From Desulfobulbaceae bacterium DB1 (GTDB taxonomy: Bacteria > Desulfobacterota > Desulfobulbia > Desulfobulbales > SURF-16), in contig MQUF01000012.1 of the NCBI GenBank assembly GCA_001914235.1, forward strand, positions 1 to 64,000: a DNA stretch of 64,000 nt. The letters run 5' to 3'. Position numbers and translations under genes: made by a program. The first letter of the stretch is position 1. Every line of letters begins with the position of its first letter. Of the stretch, positions 44,793-52,968 are shown in pieces. The notes below the pieces were generated by a model. The model did no database searches. It worked only from the letters and a program-made list of their open reading frames with translations, and had not been told where the DNA came from.

Positions 44793-44809
44793 TGCGACAA
44801 TTTGCCGCA
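44793..44809 (+). promoter_or_regulatory. RegA-like dyad TGCGACAATTTGCCGCA
   Basis: Identical over 17 nt to the site at 26694-26710. The dyad is TGCGACA-N3-TGCCGCA, also readable as GCGAC-N5-GCCGC. It lies 72 nt before the ATG of the OmcS-like cytochrome, in its predicted leader. Confidence 0.6.
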
Positions 44810-44881
44810 TTTCCATTCCGCTCAAATCATGCTAGGTAAAAGTCGTGGTAAGGCAAGCTAAAAAACGAGATGGAGGGATTC

Positions 44882-46015
44882 ATGAATAAAAGAATGAAGG
44901 GAGTTGCGCTGTTTGTCGGTATGGCCGGAGTTTGTTTTCTGTTGCCGTCGCTTTCTTTTTCCAAGGCGACCGGCCCCTGTGTTAACTGTCACACTATGCA
45001 TAACAGTCAGGACAGCGATCCTGTGAGCGGCGATGGCCCCTATGGCGCCTTGACGAATGCCAATGGGTGTGTTGGTTGCCACACGGGCACAAATGGCGAC
45101 GGAAAAAACATACCATATATTATGGGTCCTGCACCTGGTGCGGGAACGGAAACCGCCGGCGGTTCCTTTTACTGGGTAACCCAAGATGAAACCTACGGTC
45201 ATAACGTGGTTGGTATTTCGGTGGCGGATACGCTTATCGGGAAAACTCCTCCCGGCTGGAATTCCACATTCGATGCCAATACCCAGGTCGCCACCGCGGG
45301 CGCGGCAGACTGGGGGGTAAATCAGTTGACCTGTGCCGGGGTCTACGGCTGTCACGGCATGCATACCGACGCGGGTTCCGGGCTTGATGATTTCAGTGCC
45401 ATATCCGGTGCTCATCACGGTGATGATACCACTATTGACGGGTCTTCAACCGCTGCCAGCTATCGCTTTCTGTATCAGATTATCGGCACTGAAGATGATG
45501 ACTGGGAGTTGACAGTCGGGTCTGCCGATCATAATCAATATTTCGGACTTGACAGGGCTGATGATACACAGCCTGTTGCCGGGCTCGCCACGCAAACCAT
45601 CAATTATCTCTGCGCTGAATGTCACGGGAATTTCCACTCCGGAGACGGAGATCTTGGTGCTGATGATGCAAGTTTCGGGGCAGCATGGTTGCGACATCCC
45701 ACCGACTATGACATGAACAATGTCAAAACAAAGCCGGACTATGCCGGATATAACGAGGGCAGCTCCGCGTATAATCCGATCACCCCGGTGGCAACTGAAA
45801 GCGAAACAGCCGGCGTTGTGGATAAAGATGTTTCCGCGGACATTTATGTTGACGGCGATGCCATTGTCAACTGCATCTCCTGTCATCGGGTGCATGGATC
45901 TCCATATAAGGATATGCTCCGTTGGGATTACAATGAGTGCAACGCTGCAGATGCTGGATCAAATCAAACTGATTGCGGTTGTTTTGTCTGCCACTCCACC
46001 AAGGATGACGTTTAA
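44882..46015 (+). CDS. OmcS-like hexaheme extracellular cytochrome (copy 1)
   Basis: About 377 residues with a signal peptide ending near SFS. The order of landmarks follows OmcS of Geobacter: CVNCHTMHNS, second heme CVGCH, GGSFYWV, GHNVVG, the third site at LTCAGVYGCHG, SYRFL, CAECHGNFH, WLRHPTDYD, CISCHRVHGSPYKDMLRWDY and a last CFVCH near the C terminus. The third site has CX5CH instead of CXXCH, as in the paralogue at 57040. OmcS polymerises into extracellular heme filaments, so a nanowire role is likely but unproven here. ATG 44882 follows GGAGGGATTC. A strong terminator at 46111 makes it monocistronic. Confidence 0.85.
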   Translation: MNKRMKGVALFVGMAGVCFLLPSLSFSKATGPCVNCHTMHNSQDSDPVSGDGPYGALTNANGCVGCHTGTNGDGKNIPYIMGPAPGAGTETAGGSFYWVTQDETYGHNVVGISVADTLIGKTPPGWNSTFDANTQVATAGAADWGVNQLTCAGVYGCHGMHTDAGSGLDDFSAISGAHHGDDTTIDGSSTAASYRFLYQIIGTEDDDWELTVGSADHNQYFGLDRADDTQPVAGLATQTINYLCAECHGNFHSGDGDLGADDASFGAAWLRHPTDYDMNNVKTKPDYAGYNEGSSAYNPITPVATESETAGVVDKDVSADIYVDGDAIVNCISCHRVHGSPYKDMLRWDYNECNAADAGSNQTDCGCFVCHSTKDDV

Positions 46016-46423
46016 TTTGTGATCTTTGCTTATGCGTAAAGCCCGCACTCCGTGTGCGTATTAATTGACAAGAGAAATTGCTAACGGAAAACAGTTAGCC
46101 TCATGATATAAATTCCGGCCAGGAAACGATACCCCTTCCCTCCTAATCGTTTCCGGGCCGGAATTTTTTTTGCAAAAAAAATGAATGATGCTTCATGGTT
46201 GCTTCGGTTTAACTTGTCATTGGGGATCTTTTTTGTTTTATTTGCTGAATGGTGATTTTGTCAAAAAATATCATTTCATAATGAATCGGTATATTTTTTT
46301 TCCTTTTTTTCAGTATGTTGTCTCTTGGTCGCTGCGTTCTTGAATTGTTCTTTTAAAGGAGACGAGTTTGAGTGGTCGCTCATAACATGCACATCTCTTC
46401 AGGGCTTGGGAAATAAAAAACGT
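46016..46423. other. Intergenic region between OmcS-like gene and nanowire operon
   Basis: About 408 nt. It has the terminator at 46111-46171 and two small hairpins before it (CGCAC-TCCGT-GTGCG and GCTAAC...GTTAGC). After 46172 it is AT-rich. A TTGTCA...ATGAAT pair near 46260-46285 could be the operon promoter, weakly supported. Confidence 0.45.
46111..46171 (+). terminator. Strong intrinsic terminator
   Basis: AATTCCGGCC-AGGAAACGAT pairs with ATCGTTTCC-GGGCCGGAATT, a stem of nearly 20 bp with one mismatch region, followed by a run of Ts. It ends the transcript of the OmcS-like gene at 44882. Confidence 0.9.
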
Positions 46424-48508
46424 ATGAAGGCTGGGATTACGCAACAGAGCATTGTGGCCGTTTTTTTGACGCTGCTTATGGCGCTCATAGCGGATTGTGC
46501 CCATGCAAAACCCATTACCTTCAACGGTACCGCCTCTTACAGTAAAGAGGAAGATGAAAGCGGCACAAGCAGTTTCAATCAGAATACCACGTTGAATTTC
46601 GATCAGACCCTGACGCCGGTCCTGGGCCTTGATGAGTCTGTCCGCTACAGCACGAGCTATGAGGAGGATCGTGATACCGAATCAATCGCTCCCACCGTCA
46701 ATTTGCAGCTGAACAATGATATTTTTTATCTGGATCTTTCAGGAACCTCCCAGCAAATGCGCAATTCCGAGAGCTCGAATCTGGACAACAAAAATTGGCA
46801 GAGTCGATGGCGCAGTAACTGGCAGAAAGATTACGTGCCTGTAATCCAGTTCGGGTATGGTCAGTCCCAGACCATTGACGACGAGGATCCAGCCAGGATC
46901 GATTCGAAAAACAATAACAGCGATATGATGGTTGACTGGGATCTGCTGGTGGGGAAAATCTACTACACCATCAATAAGAATATCAGTGACGATTATGCGG
47001 CAAACAGCACCAACACGGCCACCAACCAGTATCTCCGCCTTACTTCCGACAAGTCCCTCTGGCAGGATCGGGTCAATATTTCTTTTCAAGGGCAATATTC
47101 ATCAAATAAACAGAATTTTTCGGCTGATCTGGGGAGCAGCGGAACCGTTCTCGGCCCTCGAGTCACGATAACCGACATGCGGGGGGTTGTTGACTTTGAT
47201 GACGCTAAAATGCCGGAATGGGAAAAGGATATGGCGTCGCCTCTTCCGCAGGTTACATCTCTCAGGCGTTACAATCTTGCCGTCAAGCTTGATGCTCCCC
47301 AGCAGGTCAATGTGCTGTATCTCTACACGGACAAGGATCTCTCCGCCGATGCGGCGCTTTTCCGCTGGGATGTTTACCAAAGCTCGGATGGGAAGAAATG
47401 GACGGCGCAAACCCCTTCTCCGTTGCCGATTTACAATCGGACCATGCAGCGCTTTGAGCTCGAGATACCCGAGCAGCATGCCCGGTATATTATGCTTGAG
47501 GAAAGGCAAATTCAGCTGCTTGAAGACTTTAACATCACCAACGTGCAGGCAGTCCCCATCATTACCGGGACTGCCGGTCAAAAGGTGGAGTCTGAAAGCG
47601 AAACGACTCATTACACCGCGGACACCGGTATCAGCTGGAAGATTACCGAAGCCTGGATGACCGGCTACAGCCTTACCCTGGAAGACGGCGAAACCGCGCT
47701 GGGCGATGATATCGACCGTACCGCCAATTCGGCCTATCTCTCCTGGGTGCCGGTTGATTTTTTTTCGTCCAGGATGAGCGCCTCCGAATCAAGGAGTCAG
47801 GAGGTGGCGGATGATCCGGAAGAAAAAGGCCGTTCCTATGCGGTAAGTTGCGCCTCCCAGCTGTTGCCGACCCTTGATATGGACCTTGGCGTCACCCGGA
47901 GTGAGAACTATGAAGATGATGCTCTGATCGATAGCGGCTATAATTATAATGCCTATTTTACCGCACTGCTTTTTCCTGATTTGACCTCAACCCTTGATCT
48001 GGTTTATTTTACCAGTCGTGAAGAGGAAACCGATCTGTTTAGCCAGGATTACAGCCAGACACTGCGCTTCATCGCCCGTCTGACTCCCGGCTTGACCACC
48101 GAACTTGCCGGGATTTACTCCACCAGCCGTGGGGAAACCGACAGCTGGAGCAAGGGCGCCAATCTGACTGTTTCATGGCGGGCTTCCGATATCCTGGCCA
48201 TGAGTGTTTCCGGAACCCAGACCTGGGAAAGTGATGATTCGACCCCGTTTCTTTATAATATGACGATTTCCTTGGCTCCCACCTACAAAACGCAATTAAG
48301 TCTTGGATACAGTCATCAGGAGGAGACTGATAGTTACAATGCCAACTACACCTGGATTCTTAACGATATCTTTTCCTTGCAATTCTATGCCAATTATGTT
48401 GATCGAAAGGAAAGTGATTCCGAAACCGGCCGGGTGAGCCGTTTTTTCAACGATGACCGTAATGACAGCCGTTTGGCTTTCGGAGGTCAATTGAATGTCC
48501 GGTACTGA
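46424..48508 (+). CDS. Large outer-membrane beta-barrel with inserted discoidin-like domain
   Basis: About 694 residues from ATG 46424, with a signal peptide ending CAHA. Long alternating beta strands flank a middle domain (about 270-380: RRYNLAVKLDAPQQVNVLYLY; FRWDVYQSSDGKKWTAQTPSP; RYIMLEER) that looks like an F5/8-C (discoidin, galactose-binding) fold. Strands then continue (GYSLTLEDGETAL; LTSTLDLVYFTSREEE; TYKTQLSLGYSHQEE) to the final LNVRY, ending in an aromatic residue as BAM substrates do. It is the first gene of a ten-gene plus-strand operon with a 26-heme lipoprotein, so it may be the barrel of a porin-cytochrome conduit. No heme site is present. Confidence 0.75.
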   Translation: MKAGITQQSIVAVFLTLLMALIADCAHAKPITFNGTASYSKEEDESGTSSFNQNTTLNFDQTLTPVLGLDESVRYSTSYEEDRDTESIAPTVNLQLNNDIFYLDLSGTSQQMRNSESSNLDNKNWQSRWRSNWQKDYVPVIQFGYGQSQTIDDEDPARIDSKNNNSDMMVDWDLLVGKIYYTINKNISDDYAANSTNTATNQYLRLTSDKSLWQDRVNISFQGQYSSNKQNFSADLGSSGTVLGPRVTITDMRGVVDFDDAKMPEWEKDMASPLPQVTSLRRYNLAVKLDAPQQVNVLYLYTDKDLSADAALFRWDVYQSSDGKKWTAQTPSPLPIYNRTMQRFELEIPEQHARYIMLEERQIQLLEDFNITNVQAVPIITGTAGQKVESESETTHYTADTGISWKITEAWMTGYSLTLEDGETALGDDIDRTANSAYLSWVPVDFFSSRMSASESRSQEVADDPEEKGRSYAVSCASQLLPTLDMDLGVTRSENYEDDALIDSGYNYNAYFTALLFPDLTSTLDLVYFTSREEETDLFSQDYSQTLRFIARLTPGLTTELAGIYSTSRGETDSWSKGANLTVSWRASDILAMSVSGTQTWESDDSTPFLYNMTISLAPTYKTQLSLGYSHQEETDSYNANYTWILNDIFSLQFYANYVDRKESDSETGRVSRFFNDDRNDSRLAFGGQLNVRY

Positions 48509-48559
48509 TTTTGCGGTTGTTCCGGGTTTTTGTTAAAAAAAATGATAAGGACTGATTTC

Positions 48560-49234
48560 ATGAGAAGAAGAGCGTATTTTCTCCTGGTACTCATTGTTGT
48601 TTTGCTGATCAGTGGTTGCAGCGGCAGGAAGACGATCACCTTTGTCCGGGAAGATGTCACCCTTGATTTTGTCAAACGAGTTGCGGTTCTGCCTCTGCAG
48701 AACAATACTGATGAAAAGTATGCCGCGGAACTCGCGCGTGACGTGATCAATACCAAAATTCTTGAAATGAATCTCTTTGACGCTGTTGACAAGGGAATAG
48801 TCGACAGTGTTCTTTATGAGGAGGCGGTGGAGGCGGGCACTCCGGTCAGCCAGATGATGTTGAGCCGTTTGGGACAACGATTGAATGTCCAGGCGCTTAT
48901 GATCGGTTCGGTTGATATTGCCGGAGATAATCGAGTCGGCTCGGTCACTGTCCCGGAAATGAGTCTTACCCTGCGTCTGGTCGAGATCAAGTCCGGCCTT
49001 GTCCTGTGGCAGGGCAGCGGCCACTATGACGGTGATTCGATAATCGGGCGGTTGTTCGGTATCACTCCGGACGACCGCTTCATGGTCGCCGCAAAACTTG
49101 TGGGGAAGTTGCTGGGGACGATCCCCGCCGAAGTCGGACAGGAAGCGGTTCCGGCGGTTGAGGTTGCGCCCGGCAAAGGTGACGAAAATGACGACACCAA
49201 CGATGATAAGAAAGACGCCGCTCCGAAAGGCTGA
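48560..49234 (+). CDS. CsgG/LpoB-like lipoprotein
   Basis: About 224 residues with a lipoprotein signal (LLVLIVVLLISGC). The mature domain has VKRVAVLPLQNNTDEKYA, then LGQRLNVQALMIGSV and EIKSGLVLWQGSGHYDG. This order is seen in the CsgG/LpoB/TolB-N-like alpha-beta fold. CsgG itself is the curli secretion channel, but the membrane hairpins of CsgG are not evident here. The tail is acidic (DENDDTNDD). ATG 48560 has AAGG nine bases upstream. It is followed after 10 nt by the next operon gene, which has a similar start. Confidence 0.65.
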   Translation: MRRRAYFLLVLIVVLLISGCSGRKTITFVREDVTLDFVKRVAVLPLQNNTDEKYAAELARDVINTKILEMNLFDAVDKGIVDSVLYEEAVEAGTPVSQMMLSRLGQRLNVQALMIGSVDIAGDNRVGSVTVPEMSLTLRLVEIKSGLVLWQGSGHYDGDSIIGRLFGITPDDRFMVAAKLVGKLLGTIPAEVGQEAVPAVEVAPGKGDENDDTNDDKKDAAPKG

Positions 49235-49244
49235 GTTGGGGTCC

Positions 49245-50723
49245 ATGAACACAAAACGTTTTGTCATGGTAGTGTTTTTTATGGCGCTGCTGGTTGCCGC
49301 CAAGGCCGGCGCCGTTACCATTGCGCTGTTGCCGGTGGAAGATTTGAGCCAGGGGCGTAATGGCGTCAATTTTCCGTTGACCGACTTTCTCCGGCAAAGC
49401 TTTGAAAAAAAAGGGTTTGATGTGATTCCGTCACAGGATATGATTGCCTTTCTTGCCCGTAACCGGTTGCGATGGCTTGGCTTCATGGAGACGAGCCACA
49501 TTTTTCAGTTACGGGAGGAACTGGGGGCGGATCTGGTTCTTTACGGCACCGTCAGTCAGCGCCAGGAACTGCCCATGGCCGCCATCGGCATGGTGCTTAC
49601 CTGTGTCCGCACCAGTGACGGGAAGGTGATCTGGACCGAGGCGGGAGGCCGCAGCAAGGCGGATATTTCCAATTTTCTTGCCATCAACGAGCCGCGGAGC
49701 ATGGATGATCTGCTTCCTTTTCTTGCCGGGGATCTCCTGAAAAACTGGCCTGCAAGCATTGAACAGAATGCGGGCAAGCAATGTTCCCTTGTTGAAAAGA
49801 CAACGCTGTCGCCCCGGTTTGTCAAGCCGGGCGACAAGGTGCAGTTCACGACGACCCTTTGTCTGGCCGGCGGGGAAGAAGCGCCGGCCCAGGTATTGCT
49901 CATGGTTGGCGATGACAATTATCTTGAGCTTGTTGAAAATGCAGAAAATAATTTTTCCATTTCCTGGTTTGCTCCGGATTGGAACGGCTCTCTTCCGGTC
50001 AGTCTTGTCCTGGTCTATCCCTCCGGAGAGAAACAGGTCTTTTACGCGGGCAGTTACCAGATAGATAACAGTTCGCCCAAACTGGTTTTGAAGGTGAAGG
50101 GGCTGGATGTTCATGATATACCCACCTTCAAGGAGAGTATTGTTATTGTCCCCTTGTGGCAAGCGCCTGAACCGATATCGCGCTGGACTTTGCAGGTGAG
50201 GAACCTGGCCGGCGAGACTGTTGCCGGGAGTGAAGGCAACGGCAATCTGCCCAAACGTTTTACCTGGAAAGGGAAACGACAGGACGGCCGCAATGCGGAA
50301 GACGGGGTGCATGAAATTATCGTGCAGGTGTGGGACAGGGCGGACAATGTCGCAACCGCGATCAGTAAGGTTTTTTTGCGGAATAATCCGCCCAGGCCGA
50401 AGGTCACTGCATCGCTCGGCACAGATGTCATTGAGGTCGAACTGGCCAGCGAGGATGGGTTCCCGGTCAATTTCTGGAGTGCCGAGGTGATGTATGCCGA
50501 CGGCGAAGTTCTGCAGCAGCAACAGGGAGAAAAACTTCCGGCTGCTTTCCGTGTACCGTATCCGGGGAAATCGGAAGGACGAAAACTTGAATGCCTCATT
50601 GTTATGAAAGATGTCCTGGGGAATCGGGCACAGCAGAAAATTGAAGATCTCATGCAGTTTGTTCATCCGGAGGAACAGGCCGAAACGGAAAAGCAGCAGG
50701 AAGAATGGATACCGGAATTCTGA
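49245..50723 (+). CDS. Exported CsgG-like-fold protein with C-terminal beta domains
   Basis: About 492 residues. A signal peptide (VMVVFFMALLVAAKAGA) is followed by a domain like the previous gene product: VTIALLPVEDLSQGRNG, then LREELGADLVLYGTVSQRQE and DGKVIWTEAGG. After about residue 185 come beta-rich segments (VEKTTLSPRFVKPGDKVQFTT; WTLQVRNLAGETVAGSE; EDGVHEIIVQVWDRADNV). The last resembles the FlgD/gliding-motility type Ig-like (FlgD_ig) repeat. It is likely periplasmic or attached to the outer membrane. A role in export or assembly of surface cytochromes is inferred only from context. Confidence 0.65.
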   Translation: MNTKRFVMVVFFMALLVAAKAGAVTIALLPVEDLSQGRNGVNFPLTDFLRQSFEKKGFDVIPSQDMIAFLARNRLRWLGFMETSHIFQLREELGADLVLYGTVSQRQELPMAAIGMVLTCVRTSDGKVIWTEAGGRSKADISNFLAINEPRSMDDLLPFLAGDLLKNWPASIEQNAGKQCSLVEKTTLSPRFVKPGDKVQFTTTLCLAGGEEAPAQVLLMVGDDNYLELVENAENNFSISWFAPDWNGSLPVSLVLVYPSGEKQVFYAGSYQIDNSSPKLVLKVKGLDVHDIPTFKESIVIVPLWQAPEPISRWTLQVRNLAGETVAGSEGNGNLPKRFTWKGKRQDGRNAEDGVHEIIVQVWDRADNVATAISKVFLRNNPPRPKVTASLGTDVIEVELASEDGFPVNFWSAEVMYADGEVLQQQQGEKLPAAFRVPYPGKSEGRKLECLIVMKDVLGNRAQQKIEDLMQFVHPEEQAETEKQQEEWIPEF

Positions 50724-51343
50724 TAATCATGAAAGAAATGAAAATTTTTCGTATCATCCGTCTTTTTGTGTTTCTGGCCGGAGTGTCGATCTGGTGCGCT
50801 TCCTGCACCCCGTCTCGCCTTCTGTTGCAGAAAAAGATAGCTTATCAGGGAAACGGCGTTTGCCGGGCAGCAATACTTCCTTTCGGCAATACCAGCCGTT
50901 TTGATCAAGGCGATATTGTTTTTCAACGAATTTTTGCATCTCAGATGAGCCGTAATACCGGCATCGATATTGCCTCGGAGGGAGATGTACGGAAGATATA
51001 TACCGAGCTTCGTATTTATCCGAATGCGATGCCTGATATCGACCAATTACGAGTCGTCGGCAGTCGTCTCAAGGCGGATCTGCTGGTTGGCGGCAGAATT
51101 ACGGAAATGGAGGAAAAGATGGGGGACAATTTTGTCAACCCCGTTTTGTCGGTGGACATGCAGGTTTATGACGGAAAATCGGGAAAAATTTTGTGGACCA
51201 CTTATCATCGGAGAGAAGGGAAGGAGTTTCGGAAGGTAATGCATTTTGGGCTGGTAAATACCGTTACCCAGCTCAGTCAAATTATGTCGGATGAGATACT
51301 TGAAGTGTGGGCTGAAGAAGGAGTGAAGAAATGCGGAGAATAG
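50705..51343 (+). CDS. Small CsgG-like-fold lipoprotein
   Basis: Up to 212 residues. A hydrophobic signal (IFRIIRLFVFLAGVSIWCASC) ends in a probable lipobox. The mature domain starts CRAAILPFGNTSRFDQGD and continues LRVVGSRLKADLLVGGRITEME and YDGKSGKILWTTYHRREG, the third instance of this fold pattern in a row. ATG 50705 overlaps the previous gene by 19 nt; a start at 50729 is also possible and gives a more normal lipoprotein signal. It overlaps the next gene by 13 nt, so translation is coupled. Confidence 0.65.
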   Translation: MDTGILIIMKEMKIFRIIRLFVFLAGVSIWCASCTPSRLLLQKKIAYQGNGVCRAAILPFGNTSRFDQGDIVFQRIFASQMSRNTGIDIASEGDVRKIYTELRIYPNAMPDIDQLRVVGSRLKADLLVGGRITEMEEKMGDNFVNPVLSVDMQVYDGKSGKILWTTYHRREGKEFRKVMHFGLVNTVTQLSQIMSDEILEVWAEEGVKKCGE

Positions 51344-52968
51344 GTTTGATTGCAGGGCTTGTCATGCTCTGGGCGATGGTGTTTGTTCAGAGTGAAGTGC
51401 AGGCATGGTTCTGGGGCCCTGAGAATCTGGCGGTGATCAACGGCCGGAATTTTACCAGCGATGATTTTAGAAATTGGTGGGTCAACTGGAAGGAAGAAGG
51501 AACATCCTTGCCCGACACGCCTGATCCCTTTGTCGACTGGCACATGCTGGTTGAGGAGGCGGAAAGCATGGAACTCTATAATGAGCCGGAATTCCGCCAT
51601 AAACTTGATGTTTTTCTCAAGGCGCGAACCCTGTTGATCTATCAGGGAGAGAAGATCGCCGACCGGGTCGAGATCTCTGATAGTGAGCTGAAAAAACGGT
51701 ATGAGAAAAAATATCTCCCCCGTTTAGGCTTGCAATTGCTTTATTTTAACGATGAAGCGGCCGCGAAGCAGGCATTTTCCAGCATCACGGAGAAAAAAAT
51801 CGATGCAGCGGATTATGCTCATGCCGCGATCAAGGAAAAGAGTGATGCGTTGTTTTTTGAGGAAAAACAGCTGCGGGAAAACCAATTGCAGCCTGAATGG
51901 CGGACCGCTCTTGCGCCCATCGCTGCCGGCGAAATAACCCATCCATTTCCATGGAGCAAAGGTTATGTCATCATAAAATTGATGGAGCGCAAGGGGTTTG
52001 ACGAAGAAGATTTTCAAAAACTCAAGCCGATCATTGCCGATGAAATACGAAGTGAAGAAGAGGAGCGGTTGACCCGGGAGCTTGTTGACGAACTGAAGAA
52101 GAAATATAAGGTCACCATCAACCGGGAACTCCTTGATAAATTAGACATCAAGGCTCCGGACGAAAAACTTCTTGATCAGACGCTGATTACCATGGACAAT
52201 GGAACATATTCCGCCAGGGTTTTTCTCGGCCTGGCCACGAAGGAGATGCAGTTCCGCAACCAATACGGCTATGAAGTGGGAGGCGAGGATGCTTTCAAGA
52301 AAAAATTGCTTGACGGCGTACTGGCCCAGACGCTTACCAGCCGGGGGGCGATGGACGAGCATTACGAGGAAAAAGAGCCGTTGCGGCCTTTGTATCAGTT
52401 TTATCGGCAGCACCGTTTGATCAAAGAACTGGAAAAACGTCTTTTCAGCCCGCAGATCATGGTCAGCGAGGCGGATGTCGAAAAGTATTACAATGACAAC
52501 CTTGCCGGTTATTCCCGGCCGGCCATGGTTTCCATCGCCCTGGTGGAGGATGAAGAGGGTCTTGTCAACATGATGTATGGGGAGATGAAAAAGGGGACGG
52601 ATTTTTTTGCGGTGGCGGCACGTTATTATTCAAGCGAACCGGAGACGCAGGATATGCAGTATGATAAGCTTGATCCCAAGGTCAGGGAGGTGCTTGACAA
52701 ACTCAGTCCGGGGGAGGTGAGTGCTCCTTTCTTTATTAACGGACACCATACGATCATCAAGCTGATCAAGAAAACTCCTGCCACCCCCATGCCCCTTGAT
52801 CATGTCCGGGAAGCCGTTGCCAAGCAGGTTGAAATGCAACAGTTTGCGCTTGCGCGGGATAAATATTTGACTGCGTTGAAGGCAAGGTCGGAGGTCACTA
52901 TTAACAACCGTGTCTGGGAGAAACTCAAAAAGGAGCTCGGTGATTTTCATGTCGGCAAGGAAAATTAA
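51331..52968 (+). CDS. Periplasmic PpiC/SurA-like peptidyl-prolyl isomerase
   Basis: 545 residues with a signal peptide ending SEVQA. There are two parvulin-like regions. The first is near 150-225 (LGLQLLYFNDEAAAKQAFSS; GEITHPFPWSKGYVIIKLMERK). The second is near 385-490 (AMVSIALVEDEEGLVNMMYGEM; LSPGEVSAPFFINGHHTIIKLIKK). Helical SurA-type linkers lie between them. Active-site positions look diverged, so it may act mainly as a chaperone. PPIases are co-encoded with filament-type cytochromes in Geobacter, as I recall. It starts inside the previous gene and ends 20 nt into the next. Confidence 0.85.
   Translation: MRRIGLIAGLVMLWAMVFVQSEVQAWFWGPENLAVINGRNFTSDDFRNWWVNWKEEGTSLPDTPDPFVDWHMLVEEAESMELYNEPEFRHKLDVFLKARTLLIYQGEKIADRVEISDSELKKRYEKKYLPRLGLQLLYFNDEAAAKQAFSSITEKKIDAADYAHAAIKEKSDALFFEEKQLRENQLQPEWRTALAPIAAGEITHPFPWSKGYVIIKLMERKGFDEEDFQKLKPIIADEIRSEEEERLTRELVDELKKKYKVTINRELLDKLDIKAPDEKLLDQTLITMDNGTYSARVFLGLATKEMQFRNQYGYEVGGEDAFKKKLLDGVLAQTLTSRGAMDEHYEEKEPLRPLYQFYRQHRLIKELEKRLFSPQIMVSEADVEKYYNDNLAGYSRPAMVSIALVEDEEGLVNMMYGEMKKGTDFFAVAARYYSSEPETQDMQYDKLDPKVREVLDKLSPGEVSAPFFINGHHTIIKLIKKTPATPMPLDHVREAVAKQVEMQQFALARDKYLTALKARSEVTINNRVWEKLKKELGDFHVGKEN

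Larger units (their letters stand above)
44339..44881. other. Long regulatory region upstream of the OmcS-like cytochrome gene
   Basis: About 543 nt without a supported ORF. It contains a GCGGC-AA-GCCGC hairpin near 44570-44585, a sigma-54-like promoter (44733-44747) and the shared dyad (44793-44809), each listed separately where supported. The rest is AT-rich. No c-di-GMP (GEMM) riboswitch motif was found. Confidence 0.5.

Noticed and set aside
44339-44881. GEMM/c-di-GMP riboswitch upstream of the OmcS-like gene
   Set aside because: Such switches precede cytochrome genes in Geobacter, but the conserved CACGCA...GGGCAAACC and GACGCAAAGCC elements are not present here or in the other leaders I read.
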